Assembly (NCBI RefSeq): GCF_005222815.1
Contig: NZ_STGB01000006.1
Coordinates: 434,001 to 498,000, forward strand
Origin: Roseomonas sp. AR75
GTDB lineage: Bacteria > Pseudomonadota > Alphaproteobacteria > Acetobacterales > Acetobacteraceae
DNA length: 64,000 nucleotides
Direction: 5' to 3'
In this document: positions 58,347 through 64,000 of the stretch, piece after piece
Layout of the letters: every line of letters starts with the position of its first letter
Numbering within the stretch: the stretch's first letter is position 1
The notes under the pieces: model-generated
What the model saw: only the letters and a program-made list of their open reading frames with translations
Databases searched by the model: none
Told to the model about the DNA's origin: nothing
Translations under genes and position numbers: made by a program

Positions 58347-61100
58347 TCAATTCCCCAGCCTTTCCAGGATGGCCGGCACATGGACCTGGTCGCCCTTGTA
58401 GTTGCCGGTGAGCGCGTACATCACAAGGTTCACGCCGAAACGGTAGGCCAGCGTGCGCTGCCGCGCGCCGCCGGGAATGGTGGCGTAGGGGTTGTTGCCG
58501 CGCGCATCCACGGCCCAGGCCGCCGCCCAGTCATGGCCGCCGATGATCACGGGGCTCACGCTGTCATTCGCGCGGTCCTGCTCCCGCGCCACCCAGACGC
58601 TGCCGCCAGTGAAGCGGCCCGGCAGGTCCTGGAGCAGGTAGAAGGCACGCTTCAGGACATGGTCCTCCGCCACCGGCGCAAGCGGCGGCACCGTCAGGTC
58701 GCGCGAGACCCGCCGCAAAGCGGCGCGGGAACCCGGAGAAAAACCCTCGCCGGAGCCCTCGTCGCGGGTGTCGAACAGGATGATCCCGCCTTGGCGCATG
58801 AAGGCGTTCAGCGCCGCCGCGGCGCGCGCATCGGGCTGCGGCGCATCGGGCAGCACCGGCCAGTAGAGCAGCGGGAAGAAGGAGAGGTCGTCCTGCCCCG
58901 GCGTCACGCCATGCGGATCGGCCAGCGCGGCGGCGGTGCGGCGGTTCACGAAATCGGAAAGCCCCACCAGGCCGGTGCGGGAGATCTCGTCCACCTCCGC
59001 ATTGCCGGTCAGGACATAGGCCAGCCGCGTCGCCAGCGCGGCATTGCCCTCCGGCTGCGGCTGCGCCGCGGCGGGCATGGCCAGCAGCGGCGCGAGCAGC
59101 AGCGGCAGCATCACGCCGCGCGCCAGGGCCGCGCGTGGCCGCGCAAGCAAGCCCCGCAGCAGCAGCGAGACGATCAGATCCGCCACCAGCAGCAGCAGCG
59201 CCGCCGCCAGCAGCCACGGCCCGAGGTCGCGCTCCGCTGGCACGCCGCCGATCGCCTGAAGGCTCGACCCCGGCGGCGGCGCGGCCGCGACGCGCGGCGC
59301 GGGAATGCCGGCGCCGAGATTGAGCGCGCGGCGCTGCGTGGTCTCGCTGCCGGCCACGCCGAGCCCGTACCAGCCGGGCGGATGCCGCGGGGAAGGTGGC
59401 TCGGCCTCGATGCGGGACGCCGCGATGGGCTGGGCGCCGGCCAGCGGCGGGCCGAGCCGCCCGAAGCCGTCCAGCGTCTCCAGCGGCGCCAGCGGCGCTT
59501 CCCCATCCGCGCCGGCGACGCCGGCCGAGAGCGCGACGACACGCCGCAGCATGTCCACGAACAGGCCTGACAGCGGCAGGTTGGACCAGTCGGCATTGGC
59601 GGTGATGTGGAACAGGACGATCCGCCCCGCGCCGCGTGCTTCCTGCGTCACCAGCGGCGTGCCGTCCGCCAGCCGCGCCCAGGTCTTGCCGGTAAGGCGG
59701 GCGGAGGGCTCCGCCAGCACCTGCCGTTCGACCGTGACTTCCGAAGGGGGTGTGAGCGTGGCGAAGGGCGAGCCTTCGGGGAAGGGTGCCAGACGCTGCG
59801 GCTGCTCCCAGGAGAGTGCGCCGCCGATCTGCCGCTCGCCCGCCCGCAGCGGCACGGGGAGCAGCGGATCGGGCGCTTCCGCCACGCGCGGCCCGGCGAA
59901 GCGCAGCAGCGTGCCGCCTTCCTCCACCCAGCGCGCCAGGGCCTGCCGCTCGCGCTCCTCCGCGATGGGACGGTCGGCCAGGACCAGCACGGAGAGGCGG
60001 CGCTGCAGCAGTTCCTCCACCGTGCCGCGACGCATCTCCGCGAAGGGCGAGAGCGCGCGGTCGATGTAGAACAGCTCGCCGATCAGCGGGGCGTCGACGG
60101 CGGTGCTGGCGCCGCCGGCGATCAGCCCGACCGGGCGACGGCGGAAGCGCTCATCCAGCAGCACCGTCGCATTGGCGCCGTTCACCCCATCCAGGTCGAG
60201 CCGCACCACCTGGTTGCGGATCTCCAGAGGCAGGGGCAGCGCGGCCTCGGCCTCCGAAGCGCCGGCCGGCACCGGCACCACGGCGCGGTCGAGGGTGCGG
60301 CCATCGCCGGTGCGCGCCAGCACCACCGCTTCCGATGGCACCGGCAGCGGCGTGGTGCGCAGCGTGACGATGAGGCGGTCCGCCTCAGCGCGCGGCGTGG
60401 TCAGCACGCGGGTCGGGCGTCCTTCCGAGCGCGCGACGGTCAGCGCGCCGCCTTCGGCCAGGGCAGCGGCCAGGGGCGAGAAGCCGTCGCCCTCCCGCGC
60501 ATGCTCGATCCCGTCGGCGACATAGAGCGCGGCGAAGGGGCCGGGATTCTGCTCCCGCCAGGCGGCGAGCGCCGCGAAGGCCGCGCCGCGATCCGGCGCC
60601 CAGGGCTTCGGCCGCAGCGCGGCGACGCGCCCGGCCATCTCCTCCGCCGGCATCAGACCGGTGGCGCGCAGCGCTTCCGGCCCCGCGGCGGGGGCGGTGA
60701 GCAGCAGCGCGGTGCGGCGGCCCTCCCGCGCGGCGGAGGTGAGCGCGGCTTCCACCGCGGCGGCGCGGTCCGGCCAATCGGCGCCGGCGGCCCAGCCATC
60801 ATCCATCACGATCAGCAATGGGCCCGCCCCGCCCTGCGCGCCGGACGGTCCCCAGACCGGGCGGGCAAGGCCCAGGATGATCAGCGCCGCGGCGACCAGG
60901 CGCAGCAGCAGCAGCCACCAGGGCGTGCGCTGCGGAGTCTCCTCCGGCGCGGGCAGGTCGCGCAGCAGGCCGATGCCGGGGAAGTCCTGGCGCTTCGGCG
61001 CGGGCGGGGTGACGCGCAGAAGCCAGTAGAGGATCGGCAGCGCGGGAAGGGCGAGGAGCAGCCACGGGGCCGCGAAGGCAATGGGGCCGAGGGTCAGCAT
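58347..61100 (-). CDS. DUF4159 domain protein with BatA-like N-terminus
   Basis: 917 residues. The N-terminus is like BatA: LGPIAFAAPWLLLALPALPILYWLLRVTPP (membrane helix), then RLVAAALIILGLARPVWGP (second helix). A VWA-like region follows (GPLLIVMDDGWAAGADWPDRAAAVEAAL). A middle beta-rich part ends with two more helices near 640-670. The DUF4159 domain (about 700-917) contains LATRLAYVLTGNAEVDEISRTGLVGLSDFVNRRTAAALADPHGV and LLYWPVLPDAPQPDARAAAALNAFMRQGGIILFDTRDE. It is encoded directly downstream of MoxR and DUF58. The module likely deals with envelope or membrane-complex maturation; exact function unknown. Confidence 0.88.
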   Translation of the reverse strand: MLTLGPIAFAAPWLLLALPALPILYWLLRVTPPAPKRQDFPGIGLLRDLPAPEETPQRTPWWLLLLRLVAAALIILGLARPVWGPSGAQGGAGPLLIVMDDGWAAGADWPDRAAAVEAALTSAAREGRRTALLLTAPAAGPEALRATGLMPAEEMAGRVAALRPKPWAPDRGAAFAALAAWREQNPGPFAALYVADGIEHAREGDGFSPLAAALAEGGALTVARSEGRPTRVLTTPRAEADRLIVTLRTTPLPVPSEAVVLARTGDGRTLDRAVVPVPAGASEAEAALPLPLEIRNQVVRLDLDGVNGANATVLLDERFRRRPVGLIAGGASTAVDAPLIGELFYIDRALSPFAEMRRGTVEELLQRRLSVLVLADRPIAEERERQALARWVEEGGTLLRFAGPRVAEAPDPLLPVPLRAGERQIGGALSWEQPQRLAPFPEGSPFATLTPPSEVTVERQVLAEPSARLTGKTWARLADGTPLVTQEARGAGRIVLFHITANADWSNLPLSGLFVDMLRRVVALSAGVAGADGEAPLAPLETLDGFGRLGPPLAGAQPIAASRIEAEPPSPRHPPGWYGLGVAGSETTQRRALNLGAGIPAPRVAAAPPPGSSLQAIGGVPAERDLGPWLLAAALLLLVADLIVSLLLRGLLARPRAALARGVMLPLLLAPLLAMPAAAQPQPEGNAALATRLAYVLTGNAEVDEISRTGLVGLSDFVNRRTAAALADPHGVTPGQDDLSFFPLLYWPVLPDAPQPDARAAAALNAFMRQGGIILFDTRDEGSGEGFSPGSRAALRRVSRDLTVPPLAPVAEDHVLKRAFYLLQDLPGRFTGGSVWVAREQDRANDSVSPVIIGGHDWAAAWAVDARGNNPYATIPGGARQRTLAYRFGVNLVMYALTGNYKGDQVHVPAILERLGN

Positions 61101-61137
61101 GGGGTGCGTCTGTCGTCACGAGTGCCGGCTGTCGGTC

Positions 61138-61235
61138 GGGCCCCCACCCCAGCCCTCCCCCGCACTGCGGGGGAGGGAGCGCCGGCGCAACCTGCTCCCT
61201 CCCCTGCGAAGCGGGGGAGGGTCGGGGTGGGGGCG
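61138..61235. repeat. Paired palindromic element, full copy (copy 6)
   Basis: 98 bp: GGGCCCCCACCCCAGCCC with hairpin CCCCCGCACTGCGGGGG, a centre GAGCGCCGGCGC, then hairpin CCCTGCGAAGCGGGG and the mirror end GGGTCGGGGTGGGGGC. It separates the DUF58 gene stop (61264) and the DUF4159 gene start (61100) in the same leftward unit, the third case of this family sitting inside an operon. Confidence 0.92.
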
Positions 61236-61263
61236 CGACCGACCTCGATCGACCGAAAAAACA

Positions 61264-62130
61264 TCACGCCGGCGCCAGCATCTGGTGCAGCGCCAGCAGC
61301 GCCGATTCCGGCGGCTGGTCCGTGCGATGCGTCGCGAAGGTCCAGCCGGCGGATTGCGCGATCGCGGCGAGGCCGGCGCGATGCCGCGCCAGACGTTCCG
61401 CATACAGCTCCCGCACCGCTTCCACGCGGGGCACCAGGGCAGGGGGCATCGCCGACTCGCCGACCTCCTCGAAGCGGACCCGGCCGGCATAGGGAAGCGT
61501 CTCCTCCGCCGGGTCCAGCACCTGCACCAGATGGCCTCGCACCCCCTGGGTGGCCAGCGCCCCGATCGCCTTGCGCGTCGCTTCCAGCGGTTCCCAGAAA
61601 TCGCCGAACAGCACGGCGCGGGCATGGCGGGCGATTCGGGCATCCTCCGGCCGCGGCGCCATCTGCGGCAGCGATCCGGCGATGACCGGCAGCGCATGGC
61701 GCCCCGCGAAGGGGCGCGGCAGGCCGAACAGCCGCACCCGCTCGCCGCCGCGCAGCAGCAGCGAGGCCAGCGCCAGCAGCAGCAGTTCCGCGCGCAGCGT
61801 CTTGCTCGGCATCTCCTTCGAGGACCGCCACGCCATGCCCGGCCCGGTGGCGGCCCAGAGCGCGACCGTCTGCGCCGCCTCCCACTCCGTCTCGCGGATG
61901 AAGAGGCGGTCGGACTTGCCCGACTGCCGCCAGTCGATGCGGCTCGCCTGGTCGCCGGCGACATAGGGCCGGAACTGCCAGAAGGCCTCGCCGGGACCGG
62001 CGCGACGGCGGCCATGCAGGCCCGGCATCACCGTCGCGGCGACGCGCTCCGCCTGCACCAGCAGGGGCGGCAGGCTCGCGCCGAGCTGTTCCGCCCAGGG
62101 GACGACGAGGGCAGCCGGCGACCTAGCCAA
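61264..62130 (-). CDS. DUF58 domain protein
   Basis: 288 residues. The DUF58 core is clear: MPGLHGRRRAGPGEAFWQFRPYVAGDQASRIDWRQSGKSDRLFIRETEWE (about 35-85), followed by a VWA-like half with ARAVLFGDFWEPLEATRKAIGALATQG. DUF58 proteins partner with MoxR ATPases, probably as the client-recognising element. There are no membrane helices in this copy. Its start overlaps the moxR stop by eight bases (62123-62130), so the two are coupled. Confidence 0.92.
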   Translation of the reverse strand: MARSPAALVVPWAEQLGASLPPLLVQAERVAATVMPGLHGRRRAGPGEAFWQFRPYVAGDQASRIDWRQSGKSDRLFIRETEWEAAQTVALWAATGPGMAWRSSKEMPSKTLRAELLLLALASLLLRGGERVRLFGLPRPFAGRHALPVIAGSLPQMAPRPEDARIARHARAVLFGDFWEPLEATRKAIGALATQGVRGHLVQVLDPAEETLPYAGRVRFEEVGESAMPPALVPRVEAVRELYAERLARHRAGLAAIAQSAGWTFATHRTDQPPESALLALHQMLAPA

Positions 62131-63127
62131 GCTGCGCCTTCAGCCGGTCGAGGATTTCGGACAAATGGACGCCGTCCGCACGGGCGGAGAAGTTCAGCGC
62201 CATGCGGTGCCGCAGCACCGGCTCGGTCAGCGCCAGCACGTCCTCGATGCTGGGCGAGAGGCGCCCTTCCAGCACGGCGCGGGCGCGGGTGGCCAGCATC
62301 AACGCCTGCGCCGCGCGCGGCCCCGGCCCATAGGCCAGGTGGCGCCGCACATCCTCGAGCTCGGTCGTCTCGGGCCGGGCGCCACGCACCAGGCGCAGGA
62401 TCGCCTCCACCACGCCCTCGCCCACGGGCATTCGGCGGATCAGGGTCTGCGCCGCCAGCAGCTCGGGCCCGCTCATCGCCTGGATGGGCTTCGCCTCGCT
62501 CGCGCCCGTCGTCGCCAGCAGCATCGCCCGCTCGGCGGCGAGATCGGGGTAGGAGACGTCGATCTCCAGCAGGAAGCGGTCGAGCTGGGCTTCGGGAAGG
62601 GGATAGGTCCCTTCCTGCTCGATCGGGTTCTGGGTGGCCAGCACGTGGAAGGGGCCGGGCAGGGGATGCACCTCGCCGGCGATCGCCACCTTGTGCTCCT
62701 GCATCGCCTGCAGCAGCGCCGACTGCGTGCGGGGGGAGGCGCGGTTGATCTCGTCGGCCATCAGCAGCTGGCAGAAGATCGGTCCCTTGATGAAGCGGAA
62801 ATGGCGCTTGCCGTGCGCGTCCTCCTCCAGCACCTCGGAGCCGAGGATGTCGGAGGGCATCAGGTCCGGGGTGAACTGCACCCGCTTCGCGTCCAGCCCG
62901 AGAACGGTGCCGAGGGTCTCGACCAGCTTGGTCTTGCCTAGGCCCGGCACGCCGACCAGCAGCACATGGCCGCCGGAGAGAAGGGTGATCAGCGTGCGCT
63001 CCACGACCTGTTCCTGGCCGAAGATGACGCGGCCGATGGATTGGCGGACGCGGGCGAGGCGCTCGGCCAGGGCTTCCGCCTCGGCGACAAGCAATCTCGG
63101 TTCCGTGGGGTCTGCCACTTCAACCAT
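62123..63127 (-). CDS. MoxR family AAA+ ATPase
   Basis: 334 residues. Walker A VPGLGKTK and the MoxR pattern RVQFTPDLMPSDILGSEVLEE, Walker B LLMADEINRASPRTQSALLQAM, FHVLATQNPIEQEGTYPLPEAQLDRFLLEIDVSYP, and the lid domain ending RALAYGPGPRAAQALMLATRA-like segments. It is thought to act as a chaperone-like ATPase for metal or multi-protein enzyme assembly. The order moxR, DUF58, DUF4159, VWA-like gene is a conserved arrangement. ATG 63127 or ATG at an internal site is possible; the first is used. It is divergent from the DUF1285 gene. Confidence 0.95.
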   Translation of the reverse strand: MVEVADPTEPRLLVAEAEALAERLARVRQSIGRVIFGQEQVVERTLITLLSGGHVLLVGVPGLGKTKLVETLGTVLGLDAKRVQFTPDLMPSDILGSEVLEEDAHGKRHFRFIKGPIFCQLLMADEINRASPRTQSALLQAMQEHKVAIAGEVHPLPGPFHVLATQNPIEQEGTYPLPEAQLDRFLLEIDVSYPDLAAERAMLLATTGASEAKPIQAMSGPELLAAQTLIRRMPVGEGVVEAILRLVRGARPETTELEDVRRHLAYGPGPRAAQALMLATRARAVLEGRLSPSIEDVLALTEPVLRHRMALNFSARADGVHLSEILDRLKAQLG

Positions 63128-63314
63128 GCGGGTGAGGCTCCCTATATCCGCAGCCGGTGCATATGGTCCGAGTATCCAACTTGCCCATCCGCTCCGCCAG
63201 CACGGTTACACCTTGTGTCAGGGGCGGGTGGCATGGCTGGTGGCGCGACGGTGGGCACGGGACGGCGCGGATGCTCGGACAGGGTGCGGGTACTTCACGG
63301 ATGCGGGAACAGCC

Positions 63315-63917
63315 ATGACGATCGGCCATCCGGAGAAGGCGCGGAACGGGCAGCAGGGACGCGGCGGCCCGCCCCGCCAGCGCCATGATTGCGGCGCCTT
63401 TCCCATGCGGATCGCCAAGGACGGCACTTGGTTCTACCGGGGCAGCCCGATCGGCCGGAAGGAGCTGGTCTGCCTCTTCGCCTCCGTCCTGAAGCGCGAA
63501 TCGGACGGCGCCTATGTGCTGGAGACGCCGGTGGAGCGCGGCCGGATCGAGGTGGAGGACGCGCCCTTCGTCGCGGTCGAGATGTTCTGGCGCGACTGCG
63601 CCGATCCCTTCGTGCCCAACCCCAAGCCGCGGCAGTGCCTGACCTTCCGCACCAATCTCGACGAGATGGTCACCGCCGATGGCGACCACCCGATTCGCGT
63701 CGCCATCGACCCGAAGTCGCGCGAGCCGCGCCCCTACATCACCGTGCGCCCGGGGCTGGAAGCGCGGATCAACCGCGCGGTGTTCTACGAACTGGTCGCC
63801 CTTGCGCAGCCGGAGACGCTCGACGGGCGGGAAGTGCTGGGCGTGTGGTCCGAGGGCGTGTTCTTCCCGATCGACGAGGCGCCGGCCGAGATGGGCCTCC
63901 GCCGCGCCGCGGAGTGA
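63315..63917 (+). CDS. DUF1285 family protein
   Basis: 200 residues, soluble. The DUF1285 pattern is evident: CGAFPMRIAKDGTWFYRGSPIGRKELVCLFASVLKRE, YVLETPVERGRIEVEDAPFVAVEMFW, and the second half with HPIRVAIDPKSREPRPYITVRPGLEARINRAVFYELVALA. It is a two-domain beta protein of unknown function widely encoded next to a CoA pyrophosphatase in alphaproteobacteria. ATG 63315 is the chosen start; there is no strong RBS. The GTG of the next gene overlaps its stop by four bases (GTGA). Confidence 0.9.
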   Translation: MTIGHPEKARNGQQGRGGPPRQRHDCGAFPMRIAKDGTWFYRGSPIGRKELVCLFASVLKRESDGAYVLETPVERGRIEVEDAPFVAVEMFWRDCADPFVPNPKPRQCLTFRTNLDEMVTADGDHPIRVAIDPKSREPRPYITVRPGLEARINRAVFYELVALAQPETLDGREVLGVWSEGVFFPIDEAPAEMGLRRAAE

Positions 63918-64000
63918 AACCGCTTCTCACGCGCGAGCATATCGCCGAGCGTCTCGCCGACCCCCTGGCCCTCGCGCGCGCGGCCCCGACCTTCTCCGAC
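63914..64000 (+). CDS. Probable CoA pyrophosphatase (Nudix), N-terminal fragment
   Basis: 29 residues from GTG 63914 to the window end: MKPLLTREHIAERLADPLAL then ARAAPTFSD. The sequence has no Nudix box yet, so the call rests on context: a Nudix hydrolase gene typically follows DUF1285 in a GTGA-coupled pair. Confidence is low because only the N-terminus is visible. Confidence 0.45.
   Translation, partial: MKPLLTREHIAERLADPLALARAAPTFSD

Noticed and set aside
55829..58411. Long plus-strand frame (860 residues) across the VWA-like gene and repeat array
   Set aside because: It runs antisense to a gene with clear VWA-like and amidotransferase-like motifs, with Arg/Gln/Gly-rich composition and repeat-derived sequence at the end.

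Overview
The window is about 70% GC and densely coded on both strands. It looks like chromosomal DNA of an alphaproteobacterium, most likely an Acetobacteraceae of the Roseomonas type. This is inferred from the FlbT/FlaF flagellin regulators (an alphaproteobacterial pair), the AapJQMP amino-acid importer, several orphan Bug/TctC-type periplasmic receptors, CoA-transferase and hydantoinase-type catabolic clusters, and the MoxR-DUF58-DUF4159 / DUF1285 / CoA-pyrophosphatase neighbourhood. No 16S gene is present, so the genus is not proven. There is no phage, IS element, integrase or CRISPR array. One tRNA gene, tRNA-Pro(CGG), is present.

Layout. 1-4105: the end of a flagellar operon (flgL fragment, flbT, flagellin, flaF, a DUF1217 protein) with a convergent FlaG-like gene. 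The flagellin gene has a leader with three successive perfect inverted repeats. 4200-10500: an AbrB-type membrane protein, a tandem repeat array, a divergent Bug-like receptor, a LOV-type hybrid histidine kinase, apt, a DUF2842 protein and a TorF-like porin. 10660-18160: tRNA-Pro, small cytochromes (c556-like, b561, diheme c), a LysM protein, the psd-pssA phosphatidylethanolamine pathway and a phosphatase-like gene. 18140-23310: a DMT exporter, then a tightly coupled operon of two-subunit CoA transferase, CaiB-type CoA transferase and UbiH-like hydroxylase. 23400-34070: stand-alone metabolic genes, a formylglycine-type sulfatase, a large DUF4157/LysM protein with two HExxH sites, and solute-binding proteins. 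34094-41630: an ornithine-cyclodeaminase-like gene, the aapJQMP operon and kup. 42084-54651: an SDR, a ThDP enzyme with HyuB and HyuA, a branched-chain aminotransferase, and both subunits of a methylcrotonyl-CoA-type carboxylase followed by a Bug receptor. 54736-63127: a leftward module (MoxR, DUF58, DUF4159, VWA-like protein, lipoprotein, ankyrin protein). 63315-end: DUF1285 and the start of a probable CoA pyrophosphatase.

How the genes fit together. Several blocks read as working units: flagellin synthesis and its post-transcriptional control; phosphatidylserine to phosphatidylethanolamine conversion; polar amino-acid uptake; branched-chain amino-acid (leucine) breakdown through aminotransferase and carboxylase; and an acyl-CoA activation operon. 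Two families of GC-rich palindromic repeats sit almost only between genes. One is a paired CCCTCCCCCGC/GCGGGGGAGGG element at six loci. The other is a 68/108-bp hairpin-rich unit in two tandem arrays, with a related fragment upstream of flagellin.

The best candidates for new biology are the structured flagellin leader next to FlbT, the orphan DUF4157 double-HExxH LysM protein with its small partner gene, the LOV kinase phosphorelay overlapping apt, the ThDP-HyuB-HyuA cluster, and the two repeat families. None is a proven new system from sequence alone.
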